From: Gillisia sp.
GTDB taxonomy: Bacteria > Bacteroidota > Bacteroidia > Flavobacteriales > Flavobacteriaceae
Assembly (NCBI GenBank): GCA_024635675.1
Contig: JAGXIJ010000098.1
Coordinates: 1 to 38,252 of the forward strand
Length of the DNA stretch: 38,252 nucleotides
Direction: 5' to 3'
How positions within the stretch are numbered: position 1 is the first letter of the stretch; each line of letters opens with the position of its first letter. Under the pieces are notes generated by a model. It was not told where the DNA came from. It ran no database searches and saw only the letters and a list, made by a program, of their open reading frames with translations. The translations under genes and the position numbers were made by a program. Below, one piece after another: positions 8,061 through 18,888 of the stretch.

Positions 8061-10985
8061 TTAAAAATTAAGATTAACTCCTAAAACAAATGTTCTTGGT
8101 CTTGGATAAATATTGTTATCAATTCCGTAAGTCTCAGGGTCAATCCCTTTGTAATCTGTAATTGTAAGTAAATTTTGTCCGGTTGCAGTAACAGTTAATG
8201 AGGTGTGATCATTCAACAATTCATTAAAGGTGTAGCCTAAACTTGCATTGTCTAATTTTACAAAGGCAGCATCCTGAATATAATAATCTGACAAGTATTG
8301 TGCATCTTTGAAGTTGGTAACTAACAAGTCGGTTACACTGTTTCTAAGAACATTATCAAATACAAGGGTGTTATTACCAAATCCAGAGCTAGAGGCTACG
8401 TTGTTATAGTTATAATTACCCCAGCTACCTCTCCAAGACATATTAAAAGAAAAGTCTTTATAGTTTAGATCGGTGTTTATTCCATAATAAATGTCTGATG
8501 CAGGTTTTCTGAATCTATATTTATCTGCTGAGTTAATAATACCATCTTGATTTCTATCTACATAGACTCCTTCCAGTGGATTTCCAGCTACATCATAAGC
8601 TTGCTCAAATACAAAAAATGAGCTAGGCGCAAAGCCTATCTGGTGATTTTGAACTTTATTTCCAGTTCCTCCAGATATATCATCTCCCGCATCTATTCCG
8701 TTATAATTTGGATCTGTTACCAAAGTCAATTTAGTGATCTTAGATTCTTGAAAAGTGATATTTCCACCAACTCTCCATTGCACATCCTGATTTCTTATTG
8801 GGTATACGTTTGCGCCAAGTTCTAAACCTTTATTTTCTAAGGATCCAATGTTATAATCATCTGCATTAGAAAATCCAACTCCTTGAGGGTTGTTTGTAAA
8901 TACAATAAGATCATCTGTTATTCTTTCGTAAGCATCTATAGTACCATCGATCCTTCCGTTCAAGAATCCAAAGTCCAAACCTAGGTTTCTAGTTTCCGTT
9001 TCTTCCCAAACTAGGTTCGGATTATAAGGCTGAGGCCGCACAGTTTCCACATAACGATCTCCAAATTGGTAACTCGAAGTGCTGGTTCCTGTTTGGTAAA
9101 GCGGAACAGATGGGTAGATGTCTCCAACAGCTTGTTGACCTGTAATACCCCAACTTGCTCTAAGTTTAAATTCACTTATTATATTGCTGTCTTTTAAGAA
9201 GCTCTCTTCATGAATTTTCCATCCTAAAGCTGCAGAAGGGAAATTTCCCCATCTGTTTTCTTCAATAAATCTTGAAGTAGCATCCCTTCTTAAAGATAAG
9301 GTTAATAAGTATTTATCATTATGAGTTAAATTTAACCTACCAAAGAAAGATTGTAAATTCAATCTTGTTTCATTGTTAATTGTTACAAGAACACCAGCAC
9401 CATTATCCCGAGTAAAACTTGTAGGATATGTAAAATCTTGATAGTTGTAACCACCTGTTAGATCTACTAAGGTATTAATGCTTTCGAAATTCTTGTTATA
9501 ATTAAGGTACGCATCCATTACTTTGTTGCGTTTTTCATCTCGATCATTATAAGAGGTGCCTTCTTGATCTGGACTAGTAAATTCAGGATCTTGAGAATCA
9601 TAATTTCTACCTACAGAATTATCGTATCCTAAGTTAAGGACAGCTTTCAATTCCGGTAAGAAATGCATTTTATATTCGGTTTGAATATTTCCAATACTTC
9701 TAAATGATCTTCCCAAATTTGTAGTTTGATTTAAAAGGGCTAAAGGGTTTGCCGGAGCTAGCGGATTTAAATCACCATTTGCTTGTGTCCATCTAAAATA
9801 ACCACCATAAGTTTGATCTTCTACCGAAACTGGTTGTGTTGGATCGAATGCTACAGCTGCACCAATTGCACCTCTATTGCTGTAATTATTTTCAATTATA
9901 GAAGTATTGTTATTTATATCAATCTTTAAATGATCTTCTAAAAACTTAAGAGTTAATACTGCAGAAAGTGTAGTTCTTTCAAACTGATCTCTTTTTAAAA
10001 TTCCATTATAATTAGAATACCCGGCAGAAGCTCTAAAAGTGTAAAAATCTTGACCACCAGTTAAAGAAACGTTTTGGTCTGTTCCAAAAGAATCTTGGTA
10101 GATTAAATCTTGCCAATTGGTATTATTATCTCCTAATAAACCAACTTGCGCATCATTCCCGTTAGCTGTTACGTAATCTGTATATTGACTAGCAGAAAGA
10201 ACATCTGTAGTTTCGTCTATAGTAGAATAAGAATAGCTTGAATTATAATTCACTTTTAATTCTCCTGTTTTTCCTCTTTTAGTGGTAATTATTACCACCC
10301 CGTTAGAAGCTCGTACTCCATATATTGCAGTTGCGGAAGCATCTTTAAGAATGTTGATAGAGGCAATGTCGTTTTGATTGATGTTAGCTAAAGGATTTCT
10401 ACCTCCTTTAATTCCGCCGCTATCTGTTGGCACTCCATCAATTACATATAACGGATCGTTGTTTGCGTTTAAAGAAGACCCACTTCTTATTCTAATTTGG
10501 GCTCCTTCTCCAGGTGATCCACCGCCGTTAATAACTTGGATCCCGGCAACCTTACCTTGTATAAGTTGATCTGCAGCTACCACTGCTCCTTTATTGAATT
10601 CTTTAGGTGTTATCGAAGTAACAGATCCGGTCGCGTCAGATTTCTTAACAGTACCATAACCAATTACAACAATTTCATCTAATGCATTTTGATTCTCTTC
10701 CAGTTGAACATTTAAAGACGTTTGTCCGGTATAAGGGATTTCTTGACTAATAAATCCTAGATAGGAGTAAACAAGTACATCGTCACTTTTCACGTTCGAG
10801 ATAGTGTATTTACCATCAAAATCTGTAGAAGTTCCATTGCTGGTTCCTTTTACAATTATATTCACTCCGGGCACCGGTAAGCCGGTTGCAGTCTCGGTGA
10901 CAGAGCCGCTTACGCTTTGTTGGGCAAAAAAGCTCATCGGCAGCATAAACAGCATAAACAACGAACTTTTAAAAAATTTTTCCAT
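8061..10985 (-). CDS. susC: SusC/RagA-family TonB-linked outer-membrane protein
   Basis: 974 aa; VSGSVTETATGLPVPGVNIIVKGTSNGTSTDFDGKY, LDEIVVIGYGTVKKSDATGSV, PLYVIDGVP, SINILKDASATAIYGVRASNGVVIITTKRG. Confidence 0.95.
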   Translation of the reverse strand: MEKFFKSSLFMLFMLPMSFFAQQSVSGSVTETATGLPVPGVNIIVKGTSNGTSTDFDGKYTISNVKSDDVLVYSYLGFISQEIPYTGQTSLNVQLEENQNALDEIVVIGYGTVKKSDATGSVTSITPKEFNKGAVVAADQLIQGKVAGIQVINGGGSPGEGAQIRIRSGSSLNANNDPLYVIDGVPTDSGGIKGGRNPLANINQNDIASINILKDASATAIYGVRASNGVVIITTKRGKTGELKVNYNSSYSYSTIDETTDVLSASQYTDYVTANGNDAQVGLLGDNNTNWQDLIYQDSFGTDQNVSLTGGQDFYTFRASAGYSNYNGILKRDQFERTTLSAVLTLKFLEDHLKIDINNNTSIIENNYSNRGAIGAAVAFDPTQPVSVEDQTYGGYFRWTQANGDLNPLAPANPLALLNQTTNLGRSFRSIGNIQTEYKMHFLPELKAVLNLGYDNSVGRNYDSQDPEFTSPDQEGTSYNDRDEKRNKVMDAYLNYNKNFESINTLVDLTGGYNYQDFTYPTSFTRDNGAGVLVTINNETRLNLQSFFGRLNLTHNDKYLLTLSLRRDATSRFIEENRWGNFPSAALGWKIHEESFLKDSNIISEFKLRASWGITGQQAVGDIYPSVPLYQTGTSTSSYQFGDRYVETVRPQPYNPNLVWEETETRNLGLDFGFLNGRIDGTIDAYERITDDLIVFTNNPQGVGFSNADDYNIGSLENKGLELGANVYPIRNQDVQWRVGGNITFQESKITKLTLVTDPNYNGIDAGDDISGGTGNKVQNHQIGFAPSSFFVFEQAYDVAGNPLEGVYVDRNQDGIINSADKYRFRKPASDIYYGINTDLNYKDFSFNMSWRGSWGNYNYNNVASSSGFGNNTLVFDNVLRNSVTDLLVTNFKDAQYLSDYYIQDAAFVKLDNASLGYTFNELLNDHTSLTVTATGQNLLTITDYKGIDPETYGIDNNIYPRPRTFVLGVNLNF

Positions 10986-11094
10986 AAATAATTTGATTAA
11001 TTTGAATAAAATTTAACTGTATATTCTCACTTCCTGGTGTTAAATGTATGTAAACGATATGTTAATTTCTTGGCTAATCCCTTGATTAGACTAA

Positions 11095-11108
11095 CGAAAA
11101 CGTTTTCG
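11095..11108. promoter_or_regulatory. Palindromic LacI-family operator candidate
   Basis: CGAAAACGTTTTCG is a perfect 14-bp palindrome with central CG, located between divergent susC and the lacI-type regulator. Confidence 0.7.
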
Positions 11109-11130
11109 TGTTGACAACTTTTGTATTTAA

Positions 11131-11158
11131 TTGATATAAGGGGATTTTTCTAATTTTG
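11131..11158 (+). promoter_or_regulatory. Bacteroidota-type sigma promoter for the LacI regulator
   Basis: TTG (11131-11133), 17-bp spacer, TAATTTTG (11151-11158), matching the -33 TTG / -7 TAnnTTTG consensus upstream of the start at 11203. Confidence 0.6.
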
Positions 11159-11202
11159 TTGTAGATTACAACAAACTACTAAGTGCCTACTATTAATATC
11201 AT

Positions 11203-12225
11203 ATGAAGAAAAGATTAACCCTAAAATTAATTGCAAAAGAGCTGGATGTATCTGTGTCAACGGTGTCCAAAGCTTTACGTGATAGCGCTGAAATTAGTGA
11301 GGACACTCGCCAAAAAATTAAGGCCTTCGCAAAACTATATAATTACAAGCCAAATAATATTGCTCTAAGTCTTAAGAATAGAAAAACCAAGACTATAGGG
11401 GTAATTATCCCTGAGATAGTTCATCATTATTTTACAACAGTTATTAGTGGCATAGATCAAGTAGCCAATGAAAAAGGCTATCATGTTATTATATGTACTT
11501 CCAATAATTCCTTCGATAAGGAGGTGATAAATATGGAGATCCTTGCAAATGGAAGCATAGATGGTTTTATTCTGTCTGTAGCCAAAGAAACCCAACAAAA
11601 AGGGGATTATCATCATCTTACGGAAGTTATCGAGCAAGGAATGCCCTTGGTGATGTTTGATAGAGTGATAGATGGGATTAATTGCGATAAAGTAATAATA
11701 GATGACTATTTAGGCGCTAAAAAAGCAGTGCAGTATTTGATAGATAAAAATTGCCGAAAAATTGGGCTAATTACTACCATAGATTACGTAAGTGTAGGAA
11801 AACTTAGAACTCAAGGCTATACCGAAGCTCTGGAGGAGAATAATATGCTTGTAGATGAGGAGCTTATTTTGAAGGTGGAGGATTTTGACCGAAGTGAGTT
11901 TGAAATTGAATCCTTTTTAAAGAATAAACAAATGGATGCCGTGTTTGCTGTGAACGAACATTTTGCAATATATGCCATTAAAGCCTTTCAGGAACAAGGC
12001 CTAAAAGTGCCGGATGATGTGCAGGTAATAGGGTTTACAGATGGAGAGCTCTCTAAAAGATTTATTCCTAGTCTTACTACCATAAATCAACATGGTGAAG
12101 AAATGGGAGCCCAAGCAGCACGCTTACTTATTAGAAAGTTAGAGAATGAAGATGCGGAGGATGAACCCTTTGAAACTGTAATAATAGGAACTAGTTTGGT
12201 CGAACGAAATTCTACAAAAGGCTAA
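11203..12225 (+). CDS. LacI-family transcriptional regulator (probable maltose/starch locus regulator)
   Basis: 340 aa; N-terminal HTH LKLIAKELDVSVSTVSKALRDSAEISEDTRQKI followed by a periplasmic-binding-protein-like domain (TKTIGVIIPEIVHHYFTTVISGI). Confidence 0.95.
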   Translation: MKKRLTLKLIAKELDVSVSTVSKALRDSAEISEDTRQKIKAFAKLYNYKPNNIALSLKNRKTKTIGVIIPEIVHHYFTTVISGIDQVANEKGYHVIICTSNNSFDKEVINMEILANGSIDGFILSVAKETQQKGDYHHLTEVIEQGMPLVMFDRVIDGINCDKVIIDDYLGAKKAVQYLIDKNCRKIGLITTIDYVSVGKLRTQGYTEALEENNMLVDEELILKVEDFDRSEFEIESFLKNKQMDAVFAVNEHFAIYAIKAFQEQGLKVPDDVQVIGFTDGELSKRFIPSLTTINQHGEEMGAQAARLLIRKLENEDAEDEPFETVIIGTSLVERNSTKG

Positions 12226-12356
12226 TTTATCTTTGAACATTTAAAATTTTATATATCTTTACTGCCTTATAAGTTTAGTCAAAACTGATATTTTCACTTC
12301 CGTTAATACGTTTTGACGAGTCATAGTGCTTGTCGTAGTAAAAATTAATCTTCGAT

Positions 12357-13877
12357 ATGCAAAAACGCAACCTTAGTTTTTGGGAGATCTGGAACATGAG
12401 TTTTGGATTCCTGGGTATTCAATTTGGATTTGCTTTACAAAATGCCAACACCTCAAGAATTTTTGAGACGTTAGGTGCAAATGTAGAAGACATTCCCATT
12501 TTATGGATTGCCGCACCGGTTACCGGACTAATTGTTCAACCTATAGTTGGCTATTTTAGTGACCGAACCTGGACAAAATTGGGTCGTAGACGACCTTATT
12601 TTTTAGTTGGTGCAATTCTTTCTTCAATTGCTTTATTTATTATGCCTAATTCCCCCACGCTTTGGGTAGCAGCAGGAACCTTATGGATCATGGATGCTTC
12701 TATAAATATATCTATGGAACCATTTAGGGCCTTTGTTGGAGATAATCTACCTGAAAGGCAACGTACTCTTGGTTTTTCAATGCAGAGTTTCTTTATTGGA
12801 ATAGGAGCCGTTGTAGGTTCTTTGCTGCCATATATGTTTACTAATTGGTTTGGATTAAGCAATACAGCTCCCGAAGGGATCATCCCGGATTCAGTAAAAT
12901 GGTCTTTTTATGTAGGAGGGGTAGTGTTTTTACTGGCGGTACTTTGGACAGTTTTTAAATCTAAAGAATATTCTCCTGAAGAATTAGCTGCCTTCGATAA
13001 GGCAGATAAGGCAATTTCTACTGCAAATCTTGAAATTAAAGACAAACAGAAAAACATAAAACAACAATTTAAATCCGGGTTAATAATGGCCGGGATTGGT
13101 ACATTGGTTTCGGCAGTGATCTTTTATAATGGGCTAACAAAAGAATTATATATCCTCTTTATTGGGCTTCTAATAGCAGGGGTGTTATTTATGATTGTTT
13201 CTCAACTTAGAAAAAAGGAGGTTAGAAACGGATTTACGATTATCATAACCGATATGTTGAATATGCCAGAGGCTATGAAACAATTAGCCTGGGTGCAATT
13301 CTTTTCCTGGTTTGCACTTTTTTCTATGTGGATCTATACCACACAGGCGGTAACCGGACATGTGTTTGGGACATCAGATCCCACATCAGAACTTTATAAT
13401 GATGCAGCCGATTGGGTAACAGTAATGTTTACTGTTTACAATGGAGTTGCAGCAGCTGTAGCATTTCTACTGCCGGTTTTAGCAAGAAGAACAAGTAATA
13501 AATTCACGCATTTATTGGCACTTTGTGCAGGAGGCTTGGGATTAATCTCAGTTTATTTCCTTTCAGATAAAGTTGGGTTATTATTAGCAATGGTAGGAGT
13601 AGGGATTGCTTGGGCCAGTATATTATCTATCCCTTATGCGATGTTATCTGGATCTCTACCATCCAATAAAATGGGTTATTATATGGGAGTTTTTAACTTC
13701 TTTATTGTGATCCCTCAAATAGTTGCAGCAACAATTTTAGGATTTCTAGTTAAAGAAATGTTTGGAAATCAACCGATCTATGCACTTATCATCGGTGGTT
13801 TTTCTATGATCCTTGCCGGGGTTCTAACCCTAAGAGTAAAAACACAACGCAAAATAAACATCAGTGAGCAAAATTAA
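12357..13877 (+). CDS. MFS sugar transporter (maltose/GPH-like)
   Basis: 506 aa polytopic; PIVGYFSDRTWTKLGRRRPYFLVGA motif; next to pgmB and the GH65 phosphorylase. Confidence 0.88.
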   Translation: MQKRNLSFWEIWNMSFGFLGIQFGFALQNANTSRIFETLGANVEDIPILWIAAPVTGLIVQPIVGYFSDRTWTKLGRRRPYFLVGAILSSIALFIMPNSPTLWVAAGTLWIMDASINISMEPFRAFVGDNLPERQRTLGFSMQSFFIGIGAVVGSLLPYMFTNWFGLSNTAPEGIIPDSVKWSFYVGGVVFLLAVLWTVFKSKEYSPEELAAFDKADKAISTANLEIKDKQKNIKQQFKSGLIMAGIGTLVSAVIFYNGLTKELYILFIGLLIAGVLFMIVSQLRKKEVRNGFTIIITDMLNMPEAMKQLAWVQFFSWFALFSMWIYTTQAVTGHVFGTSDPTSELYNDAADWVTVMFTVYNGVAAAVAFLLPVLARRTSNKFTHLLALCAGGLGLISVYFLSDKVGLLLAMVGVGIAWASILSIPYAMLSGSLPSNKMGYYMGVFNFFIVIPQIVAATILGFLVKEMFGNQPIYALIIGGFSMILAGVLTLRVKTQRKINISEQN

Positions 13878-14523
13878 AGGAGTAATATTCGATCTGGATG
13901 GAGTAATTGTAGATACTGCAAAATTTCACTTTTTAGCCTGGCGTAAATTGGCTAATGATCTTGGAATTGATTTTACTGAGACCCAAAATGAAGAATTAAA
14001 AGGAGTTAGCAGAGTACGCTCCCTGGAGAAAATTCTAGCATGGGGAAATGTTAGTTTGTCTGAGGAGGATTTCAATGAAAAAATGGCGGTTAAGAACGAA
14101 AATTATTTGTCTTTCCTTACAAATTTGAACAGTGAAGATATCTTACCGGGAGTATCCCGAGTAATAGATTTTCTTATAGAAAACAATATTCCAATTGCCT
14201 TAGGATCTGCAAGTAAAAATGCACGTCCAATTTTGGAGAAAACGGCATTAATCGGGAAATTTCAGGCTATTGTAGATGGAAACGATGTAAGCATAGCGAA
14301 ACCGGACCCGGAAGTATTTATTTCCGCAGCCAAAAAGATTGAAATTCCGCAGGAAAATTGCCTTGTTTTTGAAGACTCTGTAGCGGGAGTTCAGGCAGCA
14401 AATAAAGCCGGAATGTTAAGTATAGGTATTGGAGACAAAGCGGTTTTGCATGAAGCAGACCACATCTTCAGTAGTTTTGAAGAAATAGAAATTGAATTTA
14501 TTAAAAAATTAATGATACTATAA
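13864..14523 (+). CDS. pgmB: Beta-phosphoglucomutase (HAD superfamily)
   Basis: 219 aa, GTG start overlapping the preceding gene; IKGVIFDLDGVIVDTAKFHFLAWRKLANDLGI, GSASKNA, KPDPEVFISAAKK, VFEDSVAGVQAANKAGM. Confidence 0.93.
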   Translation: MSKIKGVIFDLDGVIVDTAKFHFLAWRKLANDLGIDFTETQNEELKGVSRVRSLEKILAWGNVSLSEEDFNEKMAVKNENYLSFLTNLNSEDILPGVSRVIDFLIENNIPIALGSASKNARPILEKTALIGKFQAIVDGNDVSIAKPDPEVFISAAKKIEIPQENCLVFEDSVAGVQAANKAGMLSIGIGDKAVLHEADHIFSSFEEIEIEFIKKLMIL

Positions 14524-14525
14524 CA

Positions 14526-16832
14526 ATGAATCAGGATTATATAAAACCAGATAATTGGTCTATCATAGAAGAAGGATTTGATAAGGATCTTGTTGAATCT
14601 TCAGAAAGTTTATTCAGCATTGGAAATGGGGCCATGGGCCAACGTGCTAATTTTGAGGAAACCTATACAGGAGATACTTTTCAAGGAAGTTATATTGCAG
14701 GAGTCTATTATCCGGATAAAACCAAAGTAGGTTGGTGGAAAAATGGCTACCCGGAATATTTTGCAAAAGTTTTAAATGCTCCAAATTGGATAGGAATAAA
14801 TGTTTTTGTGAATGGGGAAGCCTTAGATCTTAATACGTGTAAAAATTTAGAAGATTATAGGCGGGAACTTAATATGAAAGAAGGCTGGTATCAAAGGAGT
14901 TTTGTTGCTAGCCTTCAAAATGATAATGTAATTAAAGTAACCGCTACACGATTCTTATCTCTCGATCTGGATGAACTTGGCGCGATAGATTATCAGGTAG
15001 AATTATTGAATGGAAATGCCGAAATTGCTTTTCAGCCTTATTTAGATAGTGGGATTACCAATGCCGATGCCAACTGGGAGGAGAATTTTTGGGAAATTCT
15101 GGAAGTGAAATCTGAGAGTGAACAAGGTTTTATAGTTTCAAAAACCCTGAAAACAGAATATCATGTCTGTACTTTTATGCAGTCTGAAATTAATTTGAAT
15201 GGTGAAAAAGTAAATACTGAATTTTCCGAAGAAATTCTGGAAAGCAAGATCTTTTTCAACTATAAGATTTCAGCAGAAAAAGGTGATGTTGTTAGTCTGC
15301 AAAAATATGCGGGTTATGTAACAGATATGAACCATGACCGTGAAAATTTAATTCAGCCTACTAAAAACGTTTTGGCAAGTGCTTTAAAACTGGGCTTTAC
15401 AGGATTACTTCAGCAACAAAAAGAAGATTGGGCGAAGATCTGGGAAATGGCAGATATCTCTATTACAGGAGATGTTAAAGCGCAACAAGGAATTCGATTC
15501 AATATTTTTCAACTTAACCAGACCTATTCAGGGAAAGATGAACGTCTGAATATTGGGCCAAAAGGATTTACAGGTGAAAAATACGGAGGGAGTACCTACT
15601 GGGATACAGAGGCTTATTGTATTCCTTTCTATATGGCAACCAAAGATCAGCAGGTAGCAAGAAACTTACTTTCTTATAGATATAATCATTTAGATAAAGC
15701 CATTGAAAATGCCGAAAAATTAGGTTTTTCTAATGGTGCAGCATTGTATCCAATGGTGACCATGAATGGGGAAGAAAGCCATAATGAATGGGAGATCACC
15801 TTCGAAGAAATTCACCGAAATGGTGCTATGGTGTTCGCTATTTACAATTATGTGCGATACACAGGAGATTTCGATTACATTCCCGAAAAAGGACTGGAAG
15901 TAATGATCGCTATTGCTCGTTTTTGGCAACAAAGAGCAACCTTCAGCAACGATAAAAATAAATTCATGATTCTTGGGGTTACAGGCCCTAATGAATATGA
16001 GAATAACGTGAACAATAACTGGTATACTAATTTCCTTGCAAAATGGTGTATAGAGTATTGTTTGGATACTATCAAAAAGGTAAAGGACGGACATGCTGAA
16101 GATCATGATCGTGTGATGGGACTTACTGGTCTTACCGATGCGGAAATGATGAAATGGAAAGAAGTTTCAGATAACATGTACTTCCCATATTCTGAACATT
16201 TAGAGATTTTCCTCCAGCAGGATGGATTTTTAGATAAAGAATTAATTCCGGTTGAAAATTTAGATAAGAAGCACAGACCAATAAACCAGAAATGGAGTTG
16301 GGATCGAATTTTAAGATCTTGCTATATCAAGCAAGCAGATGTTCTACAAGGATTCTACCTTTTTGAAGATCAATTTGATGAAAAGGAATTGGCAAGACAT
16401 TTCGATTTTTATGAACCATTAACGGTACATGAATCGTCACTTTCTCCTTGTGTACACAGTATTCAGGCTGCGAAATTAGGGAGAATGAACCAAGCTTATG
16501 ATTTCTATGTTAGAACTGCTAGATTAGATCTGGACGATTATAATAATGAAGTAAAAGAAGGCTGTCATATTACAAGTATGGCGGGTACCTGGATGAGTAT
16601 AGTAGAAGGATTTGGGGGAATGAGAATAGTAAATGATCAACTTTCCTTTGTGCCTAGAATTCCGGATGAATGGGATGCCTATTCCTTTAAAGTAAATTTC
16701 AGGAACCAGGTTCTAAAAGTAGAGGTAAACAAAGAGAAGTCTACCTTTAAATTGGAAGGGACTGAGCCGATAAATATTTTAGTAAGTGGAAAATCTATAG
16801 AAGTTCATCCTAATAATTTGGTAGAAGTATAG
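14526..16832 (+). CDS. GH65 disaccharide phosphorylase, probably maltose phosphorylase
   Basis: 768 aa; LFSIGNGAMGQRANFEE, STYWDTEAYCIPFYMATKD, NGEESHNEWEITFEEIHRNGAMVFAIYNY, GVTGPNEYENNVNNNWYTN; followed by a C-terminal GH65 domain. Confidence 0.9.
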   Translation: MNQDYIKPDNWSIIEEGFDKDLVESSESLFSIGNGAMGQRANFEETYTGDTFQGSYIAGVYYPDKTKVGWWKNGYPEYFAKVLNAPNWIGINVFVNGEALDLNTCKNLEDYRRELNMKEGWYQRSFVASLQNDNVIKVTATRFLSLDLDELGAIDYQVELLNGNAEIAFQPYLDSGITNADANWEENFWEILEVKSESEQGFIVSKTLKTEYHVCTFMQSEINLNGEKVNTEFSEEILESKIFFNYKISAEKGDVVSLQKYAGYVTDMNHDRENLIQPTKNVLASALKLGFTGLLQQQKEDWAKIWEMADISITGDVKAQQGIRFNIFQLNQTYSGKDERLNIGPKGFTGEKYGGSTYWDTEAYCIPFYMATKDQQVARNLLSYRYNHLDKAIENAEKLGFSNGAALYPMVTMNGEESHNEWEITFEEIHRNGAMVFAIYNYVRYTGDFDYIPEKGLEVMIAIARFWQQRATFSNDKNKFMILGVTGPNEYENNVNNNWYTNFLAKWCIEYCLDTIKKVKDGHAEDHDRVMGLTGLTDAEMMKWKEVSDNMYFPYSEHLEIFLQQDGFLDKELIPVENLDKKHRPINQKWSWDRILRSCYIKQADVLQGFYLFEDQFDEKELARHFDFYEPLTVHESSLSPCVHSIQAAKLGRMNQAYDFYVRTARLDLDDYNNEVKEGCHITSMAGTWMSIVEGFGGMRIVNDQLSFVPRIPDEWDAYSFKVNFRNQVLKVEVNKEKSTFKLEGTEPINILVSGKSIEVHPNNLVEV

Positions 16833-16869
16833 ATTAATTTCTATATACTAACGTATATAACAAAGTAAT

Positions 16870-18711
16870 ATGAAGCAGTTATTTATTCTTTTTTTGGTTG
16901 TTTTTAGTCTTTCAGCAACGGCACAGATAGACCGGGTAGAACCTCCTTTTTGGTGGAGTGATATGCAACAGGATAACCTACAAATCATGTTCTATGGAAA
17001 AGATATAGCACAATTTGAAGTGTCTGCTCCCAAAGAGGTGGTTATAGAAAATGTGCTTAAAACAGAGAATCCGAATTACTTATTTGTAACCATTTCAACT
17101 CAAGGCCTCTCTTCAGGTTCTTATAACTTCAATTTCAGTAAAAAAGGAGCTAAAGGATTCACAAAAGCATATGAGTTGAAGAAAAGGAGAGAAAAGTCTG
17201 CTTTTCGAAAAGGATTTGATGCCAGCGATGTGATGTATCTTATTATGCCCGATCGTTTTGCGAATGGAGATCCTAATAATGATTCTAACCCCGCATTAGC
17301 TGAAAAAGCGGACAGAAGCAATCCCGGTGGGAGACATGGAGGAGATATTCAGGGAGTAATAGATCATCTGGATTATATCAAAGATTTGGGAGCTACTGCC
17401 CTTTGGAGCACGCCTTTATTGGAGGATAATGATGCTACCTATTCTTACCATACCTATGCCCAAAGCGACGTATATAAAATTGATCCCAGATATGGTTCTA
17501 ATGAAGATTACAAACGTTTATCTGAAGAGATGCATAAAAAGGATCTGAAATTGGTGATGGATTATGTTACCAATCATTGGGGTGCAACTCATTGGATGAT
17601 AAAGGATCTTCCTACCTACGATTGGATCCACCAATTCCCGGGTTATGCAAATTCAAATTATAGAATGACCACTCAGTATGACCCTAATGGATCTCAAAGA
17701 GATTTGAAATACTGTGTAGATGGTTGGTTTGTGAGCTCTATGCCAGATCTAAATCAAGGTAATCCATTGGTATTAAATTATCTTACTCAAAATGCTATCT
17801 GGTGGATAGAATATGCCAATTTAGATGGCTTTAGGGTAGATACTTATTCTTTTAACGATAAGCAGGGAATTGCAGCCTGGACTAAAGGAATCATGGATGA
17901 ATATCCTAATTTCAATATTGTTGGGGAAGTTTGGATGCACGATCAGGCGCAGATCTCTTATTGGCAAAAAGACAGTCCAGTTGGAGCTATCCAGAGTTAT
18001 AATTCCAATTTGCCATCTGTAATGGATTTTACTTTACATGATGCTTTAATGACGGTTTTTGATGAAGAAGACTCCAGTTGGGATAAGGGAATGATCAAAG
18101 TTTACGAAAATTTCGTGAACGATTTCTTATACGCCGATATCGATAATCTGCTTGTTTTTGCAGGAAATCACGATACTAATAGGATCAATGAGATCTATAA
18201 AAGTGATTTAGATAAATATAAGTTGGCAATGACCTTGGTATTTACTACTCGTGGAATTCCGCAAATATATTATGGAGATGAAATAGGAATGATTGGCAAC
18301 AGAGACACAAGCGGAGATGGGGATATTCGTAAAGACTTTCCTGGTGGCTGGAGCGGTGATCAACAATCTGCTTTTACGGTAGCGGGAAGGACGGAGACTC
18401 AGAATAATTACCATTCTTTCACTAAGAAATTGCTGAATTACAGAAAGAATAAAGAAGTGCTGCATTTCGGGAAATTGCTTCAATTTTTACCTGAGAATAA
18501 CGTGTATGTTTATTTTAGATACAATGAAAAGGAACGCGTAATGGTAGTGATCAATAACAACCCTGAAGCTCAAGAATTGGATCTTGCTCGTTTCGCGGAA
18601 GGATTAGCAGGAAACACTTCCGGAAAGGATGTGCTTTCAGGAGAACAAGTTTCTCTTGTTAAGACCATGAACATTAAAGGAAAGTCATCCTTAGTGATCG
18701 AATTGAAATAA
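16870..18711 (+). CDS. GH13 cyclomaltodextrinase/neopullulanase-like alpha-amylase (SusA-like)
   Basis: 613 aa with signal peptide; N-terminal domain RVEPPFWWSDMQQDNLQIMFYGKDI; GH13 motifs LVMDYVTNHWG, GFRVDTYSF, VGEVWMHD, FAGNHDTNRI. Confidence 0.9.
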   Translation: MKQLFILFLVVFSLSATAQIDRVEPPFWWSDMQQDNLQIMFYGKDIAQFEVSAPKEVVIENVLKTENPNYLFVTISTQGLSSGSYNFNFSKKGAKGFTKAYELKKRREKSAFRKGFDASDVMYLIMPDRFANGDPNNDSNPALAEKADRSNPGGRHGGDIQGVIDHLDYIKDLGATALWSTPLLEDNDATYSYHTYAQSDVYKIDPRYGSNEDYKRLSEEMHKKDLKLVMDYVTNHWGATHWMIKDLPTYDWIHQFPGYANSNYRMTTQYDPNGSQRDLKYCVDGWFVSSMPDLNQGNPLVLNYLTQNAIWWIEYANLDGFRVDTYSFNDKQGIAAWTKGIMDEYPNFNIVGEVWMHDQAQISYWQKDSPVGAIQSYNSNLPSVMDFTLHDALMTVFDEEDSSWDKGMIKVYENFVNDFLYADIDNLLVFAGNHDTNRINEIYKSDLDKYKLAMTLVFTTRGIPQIYYGDEIGMIGNRDTSGDGDIRKDFPGGWSGDQQSAFTVAGRTETQNNYHSFTKKLLNYRKNKEVLHFGKLLQFLPENNVYVYFRYNEKERVMVVINNNPEAQELDLARFAEGLAGNTSGKDVLSGEQVSLVKTMNIKGKSSLVIELK

Positions 18712-18772
18712 TTTTTACTGATTGTTCGGTTTTGTGACAATGATTATTTTTGATTTGGTGAACTTATGTATT

Positions 18773-18840
18773 CGTCATGCTGAACTTGTTTCAGCATCCC
18801 AGTAAATTGAGATAAGACCCTGAAACGAGTTCAGGGTGAC
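18773..18840. repeat. Intergenic palindromic repeat (hairpin-forming)
   Basis: Arms GTCATGCTGAACTTGTTTCAG and CTGAAACGAGTTCAGGGTGAC are near-perfect inverted complements. Confidence 0.75.
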
Positions 18841-18871
18841 GGTATGGTCAAATCATCATCGAATATAAAAC

Positions 18872-18888
18872 ATATATATATATATATT
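18872..18888. repeat. Short AT dinucleotide tract
   Basis: ATATATATATATATATT in the intergenic region before the GH31 gene. Confidence 0.7.

Noticed and set aside
15720-16106. 128-aa minus-strand ORF antisense to the GH65 gene
   Set aside because: Shadow ORF of a well-supported GH65 coding region; composition not protein-like.
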